Source: a virus. From it: DNA of 20,112 nucleotides. The notes under the pieces were generated by a model. The model saw only the letters and a list, made by a program, of their open reading frames with translations, ran no database searches and was not told the origin of the DNA. Positions within the stretch are counted from its first letter, which is position 1; each line of letters starts with the position of its first letter. Both the position numbers and the translations under genes were made by a program. Location of the stretch: the IMG/VR virus record IMGVR_UViG_3300021376_000462, positions 1-20,112 of that record. One strand, 5' to 3'. This document shows positions 12,920 to 20,112 of the stretch, one piece after another.

Positions 12920-13383
12920 TGGCGGTAACTGTTAAAGGATTGGATAAGGCTTTAGCTGACCTAGATAAAAAAGGTGATAAAGTTATTGAGGCAGTAAAAG
13001 AAAAGCTTGCCGATGTAGCTACAGAGATTGAAATTAAAGCTATACAAAGAGCGCCAAGCCAATGGGAAGGATTGCCATTATCAATTAAGCAAAGAATTGA
13101 TAAAGTTGCTGAAAATAACGGTTTAAATTGGCGAGTAGGCGTTCAAAGCGGAAGTTCTGATTTTGAAATTGAGGCTTGGCTTGAATTTGGAACGGGACTA
13201 AGTGCAAGGGAAATATTAGGTCGACCTCAATATACTCCAGAAATAAGGGCAGTTGCTCAAAGATTTTATAGAAATGGTAAAGGGCGAATAATTGGACAAC
13301 CTTATTTATTCCCCTCTTATTTTGAAGCAACTAATAATTTAGTCCAGGAAATGGAAAAAGAAATAAACGACAATATCAAATGA
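12919..13383 (+). CDS. HK97 gp10-like neck/tail completion protein
   Basis: The 154-residue protein shows the HK97 gp10 pattern. The N-terminus has helices LDKALADLDKKGDKVIEAVK and VATEIEIKAIQRAP. The mid-part is basic. EAWLEFGTG (residues 85-93) follows, and the late IIGQPYLFPSYFEA supplies the GxPYLxPA-like segment. Members join the neck to the tail tube or complete the tail. The stop overlaps the next start (ATGA). It is slightly longer than average, with an insertion around residues 50-80. Confidence 0.85.
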   Translation: MAVTVKGLDKALADLDKKGDKVIEAVKEKLADVATEIEIKAIQRAPSQWEGLPLSIKQRIDKVAENNGLNWRVGVQSGSSDFEIEAWLEFGTGLSAREILGRPQYTPEIRAVAQRFYRNGKGRIIGQPYLFPSYFEATNNLVQEMEKEINDNIK

Positions 13384-13829
13384 GAGAAATAGCAACCGAT
13401 ATTCGAGTATCTGTTTTAAATGCAATCACGCCTTTGGTAGTTAGCGCGACTACAATTCCCGTTAGGGATACTTTTATGCCTCCAAGCGTTACAATTCCAG
13501 ACTTTCAAACTGGTAAAGCTTATGTTTTATTAACAGATCAAAACGAAGCAGAAACAACAAATAATGATTGCTCAATTAGGCAAAGCGTCAATTTCAATAT
13601 TAATATTATTACCAAATTTCCTGTAGGTAGCGGAGGTAAAAAGGCAAGCGAGTTAATTTCAAATGCAATTCAGTTAAAAATGACTGAGGATTACCTTATT
13701 TTACCTGGAGATTTGCAGCTAATTAATATCCGCAAAAGTTTTTCAAGGGTTCAAATAGAGCAAGGGACTACAGAAATTGCCTATCAAAAAATTCTTGGCT
13801 ATACCTTGGATATTTTTCAAGTATCTTGA
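13380..13829 (+). CDS. Tail completion/terminator protein (DUF3168/gpU-like position)
   Basis: The 149-residue protein sits between the gp10-like gene and the major tail protein, where tail terminator proteins are usually encoded. It has an N-terminal helix (REIATDIRVSVLNAITPLV), a central beta sheet (KAYVLLTDQNEAE, SVNFNINIITKF), a helix ASELISNAIQLKM and final strands ending YTLDIFQVS. This alpha-beta layout fits terminator proteins that cap the tail tube and bind the neck. Similarity is structural and positional; I see no signature motif, so the name is provisional. The stop overlaps the promoter -33 region of the next gene. Confidence 0.68.
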   Translation: MREIATDIRVSVLNAITPLVVSATTIPVRDTFMPPSVTIPDFQTGKAYVLLTDQNEAETTNNDCSIRQSVNFNINIITKFPVGSGGKKASELISNAIQLKMTEDYLILPGDLQLINIRKSFSRVQIEQGTTEIAYQKILGYTLDIFQVS

Positions 13830-13869
13830 TAAATAAAAATTTATGTATATTTGTTAAAACGAATAAGCT
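13826..13869 (+). promoter_or_regulatory. Repeated promoter-leader element, copy 3 (major tail protein)
   Basis: TTG (13826-13828), 17 bases, then TATATTTG (13846-13853) and TTAAAACGAATAAGCT, ending at the ATG at 13870. This is the best copy, with a well-spaced -33 TTG that overlaps the end of the upstream gene. It provides a separate start for the most highly needed tail protein and the tail genes after it. Confidence 0.7.
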
Positions 13870-14286
13870 ATGGCAACCTATCAACTTGGAAATTTCTTTA
13901 CATTCGAGTGGAACTCTCTTCCAGTCGTTTGCAAAACTTCCGCTTCTGTTTCTATTTCAAATGAGTCTGTAGTTGTACGAAATGACTGCACGGGTGATTA
14001 CGGAGTAAGACTTGAAGGCGGAGACAAATCTGGTTCATTCTCTTTTTCTGGAGACTTGGACTTTGCTTCAACTGGAGCTTCTAATCTTTCAGCATTTGAT
14101 TTGATGGAAGATATTGGTAAAGTATTTGAATTAATTTTCGGTGGAGTTGATCCAGGTGATAAAATTATTACCGTTGATGCTCAACTTAATTCAATCGAAA
14201 TTACTGCCGAGAGAAACTCACAAGTTTCTTTTACCGGTACTTTTGACTTTGCTGGCGCTCCTGCAATTACAGTAATACCAACCTAA
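13870..14286 (+). CDS. Major tail (tube) protein
   Basis: The 138-residue, beta-rich protein has the TP901-1-type tail tube pattern: KTSASVSISNESVVVRNDC near the N-terminus, GDKSGSFSFSGDLDF, and a mirrored end NSIEITAERNSQVSF then FTGTFDFAGA. Many copies stack into the tail tube. Size is normal. It has its own promoter-leader element and is followed by the chaperone genes and the tape measure gene, the standard order. The sequence is polar with low charge, as expected for a structural protein. Confidence 0.87.
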   Translation: MATYQLGNFFTFEWNSLPVVCKTSASVSISNESVVVRNDCTGDYGVRLEGGDKSGSFSFSGDLDFASTGASNLSAFDLMEDIGKVFELIFGGVDPGDKIITVDAQLNSIEITAERNSQVSFTGTFDFAGAPAITVIPT

Positions 14287-14295
14287 AAATAATTT

Positions 14296-14622
14296 ATGGC
14301 TAAATACCATTCTGCGCCTTATAAGGAGGCGGAAATTTTCTTTTATCCTAATTTAGGAGCTTTAGCAAATTTTGAGGATTTTACAGGACAAGGAATTTCA
14401 GAGGCCTTTAGCGGTAACTCAATCCCAAGACTAGATTTAATCTATGCTTTATTAATTGAATGCCACAAGGTGGCTTGTATAAGAAAAAGTATAAATCCTA
14501 TTTCTCTAGAAGAATTAAAGATTTGGGTTGAAGGCCCGGATGTAATGAAGTTATTTAACGAAGTACTTGCTGATTTGTTGTTGGAACTTGGCCTTGGGGA
14601 AACTCAAGAAAAAAAAATTTAA
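14296..14622 (+). CDS. Tail assembly chaperone (gpG-like, zero-frame product)
   Basis: The 108-residue protein lies between the major tail protein and tape measure genes, the expected place for gpG-type chaperones. The N-terminus (KEAEIFFYPNLGALANFED) and the following LDLIYALLIECHKVACIRKS helix match this class. It ends ETQEKKI just after an A9 run (14609-14617), where ribosomes can slip into the next frame. It is the majority product. The longer fusion binds the tape measure and recruits tube subunits. No catalytic residues. Confidence 0.82.
   Translation: MAKYHSAPYKEAEIFFYPNLGALANFEDFTGQGISEAFSGNSIPRLDLIYALLIECHKVACIRKSINPISLEELKIWVEGPDVMKLFNEVLADLLLELGLGETQEKKI
14610..14616 (+). other. 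Predicted -1 programmed frameshift site (A AAA AAA)
   Basis: The zero frame reads GAA AAA AAA ATT TAA. Slipping -1 on A AAA AAA re-reads base 14616 and continues AAT TTA AGT CAA GAC without a stop into the frame of the next ORF, ending at 14987. The fusion would be 230 residues. This mirrors lambda gpG/gpGT. No stable downstream hairpin is obvious. Confidence 0.8.
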
Positions 14623-14987
14623 GTCAAGACCAAGAAGAGCAAGAAACTTATTCAGCGAGAGAGAATTTAATGCTGATCGTGGGTAGAACAAAAATACCAT
14701 ACGATCAGCTTTTTGCTTTATCCCGTAAAGAGATAAAAGCATTAATTAAAGGTCACGAAATAGACCAAAAGGATTTAGTAGAATCTTTAAGAGTTCACGC
14801 AATTTTAGGTCTACAACCTCATTTAAAGAAAGGAGCTAATATTAATCCAATGCAAATTTGGCCTTTGCCTTGGGATAGCAAGCCTAAACCATTTCAGTCA
14901 AATGACGACGATTTTGCTAAAGCCAAGAAATTGTTGGAAATTGCATCTAAACTAAATAAAAATGGCAAATCCAAGAATAGAAGTTGA
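14616..14987 (+). CDS. Tail assembly chaperone extension (gpT-like), expressed as -1 fusion
   Basis: This frame is open from the slip site and carries 123 residues, first an acidic linker (NLSQDQEEQETYSARENL), then a domain beginning at Met (14670; MLIVGRTKIPYDQLFALSRK). The rest is helix-like with KALIKGHEIDQKDLVESL and ends in a basic tail that overlaps the tape measure start by 26 bases. As the T half of a G-T fusion it would bind the tape measure protein. An independent start at ATG 14670 (105 aa) cannot be excluded. The clean -1 register and the A9 run favour fusion. Confidence 0.75.
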   Translation, partial: NLSQDQEEQETYSARENLMLIVGRTKIPYDQLFALSRKEIKALIKGHEIDQKDLVESLRVHAILGLQPHLKKGANINPMQIWPLPWDSKPKPFQSNDDDFAKAKKLLEIASKLNKNGKSKNRS

Positions 14988-16839
14988 GATAGGCGCAAAA
15001 GTAGAAGGCTTATCGGCTGGAGTAAACCAAGCAACAAGCCAACTTGATAAACTAGGAAAAGCGGCTCAGACAACCGCTCCACAAGTTCAAAAATTAACTC
15101 AAGCAACTAGTGGATATAATTCTGTAGGTATTGATTTTGCTAGAATCATTCAAGATGCACCATTTGGAATTATTGGGGTTGGTAATAACATTACACAATT
15201 AGCTGGCTCTTTTCAAGTATTAAAGAATCAAACTGGATCAACAGGTGCAGCTGTAAAAGCTGCTTTAGGTTCAATTCTAAGCTCTGGAAATGCTTTAGTT
15301 TTGGGTATTTCAATTTTGACATCTGCATTTACTTTTTTACAGATGAAAGGATTTTTTAAGACTGAAGAAGCAACCAAAAGTTTAGACGAAACTTTAAAAG
15401 ATTATCAAGAAACTTTAACTGGGGTTGCAGCGGCTACTTTAAAGGGTGCGCAAGATGCTCAAAAAGAATTAGCGGTTTTAAAAAGCTTAGAAATTCAAGC
15501 TACAAATACTGCGGTAAGTACGGATAAAAGACTAGAGGCGGTTAATGAATTACAAAAGCAATATCCAGATTATTTTGGTAATCTAACTAAAGAGCAAATT
15601 TTAAATGGAGACGTTGGAGATGCTTATTTAAAGGTAGCTGCTAATTTGTTAGCTAAGGCTAAAGCACAAGCGGCAACAAATCAAATTGCTCAAAATGGCA
15701 TTGACCTTTTAAGAATTGAAACAAAATTAGAGGAGCAAAGAGCTAAAAGATTACTAGAAACTTCAGCAGCTCAAGCCCAAATTGACGCTTTAATAGAAAA
15801 AAGACAAAAAGAAGGTTTTTTAACTCAAGGAGATTTACAGAGATATGATACTTTAATTAAAAGCATAAATACCTCAAATGAATCATTAAAAGAAGAAGAA
15901 ACTCTAAAACAAGAAATTGCAAGAATAAATAAAGAAAATGACCAGTTAACAAAAGAGATTACTAAACAAATTGAGGCTGGAGCAACATTTACAAAAGCTA
16001 CAAAACAAGAGGCAGAAGGTGTAAAAAGGACTTTTGAGGATATTCGTGACCTTGATTTTTTTGTAGAAACCGCTGGCGCTGAAAGAAGGGGCGCTTTTTT
16101 TGAAGATATAGAAAAACAATTAATCTCAATTGAATCTGGAGTTGCTAGTACTAGAGGTATTTATACTCAAAATATTTCTGCAATTACTAAAGCGAATGAA
16201 GCTCTTTCTCAATCTTTACAAGGTACTGGAATAAGCTCAGAACAGTTTTATGCAGCTATAGCTAATGGAGCTGCTCAAGGATTTAGTTCTTTAGAATCAT
16301 TTATATCTAAACTTTCAGAAACTCAAGCATTTATTAATAAAACTTTTGAAATATTAGAGCAAGGTGCAGAAAATACTTTAGGAGATGTTGCATTTGCTAT
16401 TGGAGACGCTTTAGCGAGTGGAGGTAATGTAATAAAAGCAGCTGGAGCCGCTTTACTTGGTGGATTGGCTGGAATATTAAACCAATTAGGACAATTAGCC
16501 ATTTCGACAGGGTTAACAATTGAATCAATTAAAAAAGCTTTAAAGACTTTAAAAGGACCCGTAGCGATTGCAGCTGGAGTTGCTTTAGTTGCTTTAGCTG
16601 GATTTGTTTCCTCAAAAGCAAAAAGTCTTGGTACAGCTAGTCTTGGAGCCGGTGGCGGTGGTGGAGGTGGTGGTGTTGCAGTTGGAGGTGCTGGAGTTGG
16701 CGGAGGCTCTTCATTTGTAGGCGGCGCACAAGGTGGATTATTTCAGCAAAATAGAGACGTAAGTGGTGAATTTGTAGTTAGGGGTCAAGACCTTGTATAC
16801 GTTTTAGGACAAGCAAATAACAGAATAAATAAAGGATAA
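14962..16839 (+). CDS. Tape measure protein
   Basis: The 625-residue protein follows the chaperones and is by far the longest helix/Ala-rich protein before the tail tip. It has an N-terminal region with SAGVNQATSQLDKLGKAAQT and the RIIQDAPFGIIGVGNNITQL segment that is common in Bacteroidota phage tape measures. A hydrophobic patch follows at about 98-130, then long charged coiled coils (140-360). A second hydrophobic stretch is at about 495-552. The end is Gly-rich (560-592) with SGEFVVRGQDLVYVL. At the usual 1.5 A per residue the tail would be roughly 90-95 nm. It overlaps the chaperone gene and shares TAATG with the next. Confidence 0.88.
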   Translation: MANPRIEVEIGAKVEGLSAGVNQATSQLDKLGKAAQTTAPQVQKLTQATSGYNSVGIDFARIIQDAPFGIIGVGNNITQLAGSFQVLKNQTGSTGAAVKAALGSILSSGNALVLGISILTSAFTFLQMKGFFKTEEATKSLDETLKDYQETLTGVAAATLKGAQDAQKELAVLKSLEIQATNTAVSTDKRLEAVNELQKQYPDYFGNLTKEQILNGDVGDAYLKVAANLLAKAKAQAATNQIAQNGIDLLRIETKLEEQRAKRLLETSAAQAQIDALIEKRQKEGFLTQGDLQRYDTLIKSINTSNESLKEEETLKQEIARINKENDQLTKEITKQIEAGATFTKATKQEAEGVKRTFEDIRDLDFFVETAGAERRGAFFEDIEKQLISIESGVASTRGIYTQNISAITKANEALSQSLQGTGISSEQFYAAIANGAAQGFSSLESFISKLSETQAFINKTFEILEQGAENTLGDVAFAIGDALASGGNVIKAAGAALLGGLAGILNQLGQLAISTGLTIESIKKALKTLKGPVAIAAGVALVALAGFVSSKAKSLGTASLGAGGGGGGGGVAVGGAGVGGGSSFVGGAQGGLFQQNRDVSGEFVVRGQDLVYVLGQANNRINKG

Positions 16840-19800
16840 TGAATGACTACAGGCTAATTTCCGCAGTTAGGACTGGATTAGGTACAATAACAATTAATGG
16901 CGTTGCTCCTGTAGAATTTTATACCGAAGGCGACGTTTTAACGATTGCAATAACTCCAGAGTCTGGTTTTCATACGGCTAAATGGTATGCAACTCCTGGA
17001 AATACTTTAATATCGTCCGCTTTATCATTTAACTATACAATGCCAGCTCAAGACGTAAAAATGTACGTTGAATTGACTGGACAAAATACTCCTGTAAATG
17101 ATTACGGCTTAAAATACCAAGGCGGATATGCTACGAATTACGGAGGCTTGGTTTGGGATTTGCAAATACAAAAGCAAGGCTATTCTGGTGCCGTTACTCC
17201 TTTATTGATTAACGATATTACCTATAATTGGGGAAATACAGGAGACGATCCTTTAAATACGTTTATAGGCTCATCCGTAGATTTTACCATTGCTGGAGAA
17301 ACTGGAGATTTTAATGAATTTCTAGTAGGCGGAAACAGAACTTGGAAAGTGGTTTTAAGCCAGATTGGAACAAATAATGTAATTACAAATTGGCAACAAG
17401 TTACAAATACTAACAACTTTATTGGAGTTGCTTTTGGTAATGAGACTTTTGTAGCTACTCGCTCAAATGGAGTTCATTATTCAATCAATGGAATTACTTG
17501 GAGTGCAACTAACCCAGTTGGTTTTGTTGGAGGTAAAATTGCCTTTGGAAATGGTTTATTTGTAAACGTTGGTATTTCTGGAGGGACGGCTTATGTTGCG
17601 ACTTCTTCAGATGGTTTTGTTTGGACAAGCAGAACTCCAGCCTCAAACGATTCTTGGTCAAACATTGCTTACGGCAACGGATTATTTGTTGCAGTTGCTC
17701 AAAGCTGGAGTATTGGAGGTGGAATAATGACCTCTCCAGATGGAATTAACTGGACTTTACGAGCAGCGCCAGCGGTTAGCGGAGGTTTTACAGATATAGC
17801 TTATGGAAAAGGAATTTGGGTTGCAACCGTAAGCGGTTCACCTGGTACAATAGTAACTTCTTATGATGGAGTTACTTGGAGTGACCAAACGACTGGATTC
17901 TCAAGTTTAACCGTCTATTATGCCAACGGATTGTTTACAACTAGCAAAAAATATTCTGAGGATGGTATTAACTGGAACTCTGCAACCTCTCCAAATACTG
18001 CGGTTTCTATAACTTACGGAAACGGCTATTTTTACGCCGTTACAGATACTGAAATAAAATACCTATATTCTATTGACGGAATTACTTGGACGGCTATAAA
18101 TACGCCTAACCTATCAAATTTTAAAGATATAACATTTGGTAAAGATACCTTTGTAACTGTTGGTAGTGGAGGAACAAATAGAATTAATTACCTTTTATTT
18201 GAAGGTTTAAACCCTTATTTCTCAGGCTATATTGCTCCTGACTTTATTACTTCCCAATTTAAAAGCGGACAGAAATTATTTGAGTTTACTGCTATAGATG
18301 GAATAAAAGGATTTGATTCTATACGTTCTAATTTCTCTAGTTGGCCTGATCCAAGAACGCAAGCTTTATCTGCTATTATTGGCGCATTAAATCAATCATT
18401 TGTAGATCAAAGGGAAGTCGTTATTGGATGCGAGGTACACGAAACAAGAATGGACGACTCAATAACTCCATTTAGGCAATTTAACGTTCCTTTAAATGCA
18501 GTTTATTCAGATGGAGAAACGGCTAAATTTACTAATGGAGTAAGGATAGAAAATGAGCAGTTATATTTAAGTGAAACAATAGAAAGGATGGTTAATCCAT
18601 TCCTTTGCCGTGTATTTTTGTGGGAGGACAAGTTTTATGTTATAAGACTGCCAGAATTTATGAAAATAAGCTATCCGGCTTATACTTTTGATCCATATCA
18701 AAGCTTGCAGGCTACAACAAATATTCTTAATGGCGACGATATTAATGCGGACATAAATAGACCAGAGGAAACGGCAAGGAGAGTATTTACGGAGTTTAAT
18801 TCATTTCTAAACCTTGGTATTTTAGATAAAGATAGCCAAGGCGGTGTTTTTGATGCTAAATTTGCGTCTCCAGAATGGGGTTTAAACTCTTCAGCTTCGC
18901 CTTATCCAAATACTTACCAGCTTTTGCTTTGGGATTACGTTAGGGCAATTCCTAGCAATCAGCCTAGTAGCGTTCCAAGTGGTTCAACTGCTTTGGTTCA
19001 GTACGTTTCCGATTCTAGCGGTGAATATTGCCAGATTTGGACTACAACAACAACTTCTGGAACTAGTGACCCAAATATTAGCTGGATTTCAGCTAATAGC
19101 TCAAGTACAGGCGGAGCAATTACAATAGCACAAGAAACGGCAAATACAATTAGCTTGTCTTTTGAATATATGGTAGAAAGGGTTTCAACAAGCTATTCTT
19201 TAACGCCAGCGGCTGGTACGCATTCAGTTGGTGTAATGGTAAAAATTGGAAATCAATTTTTATATAGAGACACCTCAACAACTTTTGATTGGACAGGAAC
19301 AACAACTGTAATGCAATTTGCGGTTACGGCTGGCTCTGTTTTTAATTCAATCGCAATTAATAATATTCCAGTCCCTACGGATGGCGAAGTAGAAATAAGA
19401 CTTTACCAATTAATTTGCAATTCAGGGACGGCAAATAGATATGTAATTAGATACAAAAATTTAAGTTTTAAGATTGAGAAAACTGAAGGTTTATCTCTGT
19501 CTAAATTAGGAGTTAAAGCGGTTACAGGTTCGCCTTATTCTAATGTGCATCCTGATTACAATACCTATATTGGCGATGCGATTACAAATAATAGCGCAAG
19601 TGCAATAAAATTGCTTTTGGCTGGCGATCCTGTTTCGGAAGGTTGGTCTAGAGATGGAGTTGAGGATTTACCTTTATTAGATATTATTGTACAAGAATTA
19701 GCTAACTTGAAGGGGCGAACTAATTACAGAATTTTAGCAACTTTAGAAAGAAGAGAAATAGTGCCGTATAGATCATTTTTGTACAATGGTAGATATTGGG

Positions 19801-19883
19801 CATTAATTAGCTACCAATTAAATTGCAGAACCGGAACGGCTCAAATTGAATTATACGATTTAGGAATTGAACCAGGAACATAA
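16839..19883 (+). CDS. Large tail-tip/baseplate protein with inserted propeller-like domain
   Basis: This 1014-residue protein follows the tape measure, where distal tail/baseplate proteins lie. Residues 4-80 resemble an InlB B-repeat-like beta domain (GTITING, GDVLTIAITPESGFHTAKWY, YTMPAQDV). Residues 86-175 begin the tail domain (SSVDFTIAGETGDFNEF, RTWKVVLSQ). Residues about 180-452 are a run of BNR/sialidase-like blades: repeats of IAYGNGLFVAV plus SPDGINWTL. The tail domain then resumes with LNPYFSGYIAPDF and FEFTAIDGIKGFDSI. A later beta-rich stretch (about 695-880) may be another carbohydrate-binding-type sandwich, and the end (YRILATLERREIVPYRSFLY) is conserved-looking. A receptor-contact role is likely but inferred. 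No signal peptide. Confidence 0.75.
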   Translation: MNDYRLISAVRTGLGTITINGVAPVEFYTEGDVLTIAITPESGFHTAKWYATPGNTLISSALSFNYTMPAQDVKMYVELTGQNTPVNDYGLKYQGGYATNYGGLVWDLQIQKQGYSGAVTPLLINDITYNWGNTGDDPLNTFIGSSVDFTIAGETGDFNEFLVGGNRTWKVVLSQIGTNNVITNWQQVTNTNNFIGVAFGNETFVATRSNGVHYSINGITWSATNPVGFVGGKIAFGNGLFVNVGISGGTAYVATSSDGFVWTSRTPASNDSWSNIAYGNGLFVAVAQSWSIGGGIMTSPDGINWTLRAAPAVSGGFTDIAYGKGIWVATVSGSPGTIVTSYDGVTWSDQTTGFSSLTVYYANGLFTTSKKYSEDGINWNSATSPNTAVSITYGNGYFYAVTDTEIKYLYSIDGITWTAINTPNLSNFKDITFGKDTFVTVGSGGTNRINYLLFEGLNPYFSGYIAPDFITSQFKSGQKLFEFTAIDGIKGFDSIRSNFSSWPDPRTQALSAIIGALNQSFVDQREVVIGCEVHETRMDDSITPFRQFNVPLNAVYSDGETAKFTNGVRIENEQLYLSETIERMVNPFLCRVFLWEDKFYVIRLPEFMKISYPAYTFDPYQSLQATTNILNGDDINADINRPEETARRVFTEFNSFLNLGILDKDSQGGVFDAKFASPEWGLNSSASPYPNTYQLLLWDYVRAIPSNQPSSVPSGSTALVQYVSDSSGEYCQIWTTTTTSGTSDPNISWISANSSSTGGAITIAQETANTISLSFEYMVERVSTSYSLTPAAGTHSVGVMVKIGNQFLYRDTSTTFDWTGTTTVMQFAVTAGSVFNSIAINNIPVPTDGEVEIRLYQLICNSGTANRYVIRYKNLSFKIEKTEGLSLSKLGVKAVTGSPYSNVHPDYNTYIGDAITNNSASAIKLLLAGDPVSEGWSRDGVEDLPLLDIIVQELANLKGRTNYRILATLERREIVPYRSFLYNGRYWALISYQLNCRTGTAQIELYDLGIEPGT

Positions 19884-20112
19884 ATGGCAGACGTAAATAT
19901 TAGCAAATACAGGGCAAGCGTTGTAAGGGATGGCAGTAAACCAGCTACTCAAGGCTTTGTTGTTTCTGAAGGGCAAGACCCAGTCAATCCTCCGGGCAAT
20001 GCTCAAAACCATTTACCAGTAACAATTAATGCAACGGCTACAGCATTAAGCATTACAGAAAGCCAAATTTTAAGTGGTGCCGGTACGGTTGGCCAATACA
20101 TCCGAGGCGATG
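19884..20112 (+). CDS. Start of a tail or structural protein (truncated by window end)
   Basis: The ATG directly follows the stop of the tail-tip gene, and the frame is open to the window edge (76 codons). The visible part is polar and Ala/Thr/Ser/Gln-rich, with NVSKYRA-like and LPVTINATATALSITESQIL segments. That composition suits a fibre, baseplate or tail-associated structural protein. There is no signal peptide or catalytic motif. Cotranscription with the upstream gene is clear from the zero-base spacing. No family can be named from this fragment. Confidence 0.6.
   Translation, partial: MADVNISKYRASVVRDGSKPATQGFVVSEGQDPVNPPGNAQNHLPVTINATATALSITESQILSGAGTVGQYIRGD

Noticed and set aside
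17376-18195. Diversity-generating retroelement variable region in the propeller
   Set aside because: No reverse transcriptase or matching template repeat is visible in the window; the repeats are explained by propeller blades.

Overview
The window is a stretch of a tailed double-stranded DNA phage or prophage with HK97-type heads and a long, non-contractile (siphovirus-like) tail. The likely host belongs to the Bacteroidota. The evidence for the host is low-GC DNA, repeated TAnnTTTG -7 promoter boxes, A-rich leaders without Shine-Dalgarno sequences, and protein types typical of phages from that phylum. Every supported gene lies on the + strand. Most genes are joined by ATGA/TAATG overlaps or gaps of a few bases. 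No rRNA, tRNA, CRISPR array, insertion sequence or integrase is visible.

Layout. (1) 1-2571 is the end of a DNA-metabolism module: a truncated gene of unknown function, two small unknown proteins (one with an SSB-like C-terminal tip), a small membrane protein, a RusA-type Holliday-junction resolvase, a PP-loop/PAPS-reductase-like enzyme, an XRE-type regulator behind its own promoter, and another small unknown. It ends in a strong hairpin terminator (2601-2631). (2) 2645-4403 is packaging: small and large terminase subunits, then a 54-aa membrane protein. (3) 4429-10007 is the head: HK97 portal, a Mu-F/SPP1-gp7 head morphogenesis protein with a C-terminal ADP-ribosyltransferase-like domain, a 70-aa partner ORF, a prohead protease with an extra N-terminal domain, and the major capsid protein, followed by a second strong terminator (10032-10061). 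(4) 10124-11983 is an accessory cassette in the middle of the structural genes: a 58-aa seven-cysteine protein, a SAM methyltransferase and two glycosyltransferase-like proteins. (5) 11995-13829 holds neck and connector genes. (6) 13870 to the end is the tail: major tail protein, tail assembly chaperones joined by a predicted -1 frameshift, tape measure protein, a 1014-aa tail-tip protein carrying a seven-bladed-propeller-like insertion, and the start of another structural gene.

How it fits together. Terminase, portal, protease, capsid and connector proteins build and fill the head. Chaperones, tape measure and major tail protein build the tail, and the large tail-tip protein is a good candidate for receptor contact. 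Three copies of an almost identical 25-bp element (TATATTTG box plus an AAACGAATAAGCT-type leader) sit just before the portal, protease and major tail protein genes, with a degenerate copy before the XRE gene. They look like a phage-specific late promoter and leader set. The parts most worth a second look are this element, the ADP-ribosyltransferase-like domain with its downstream small ORF, the propeller insertion, the modification cassette and the A9 frameshift site.
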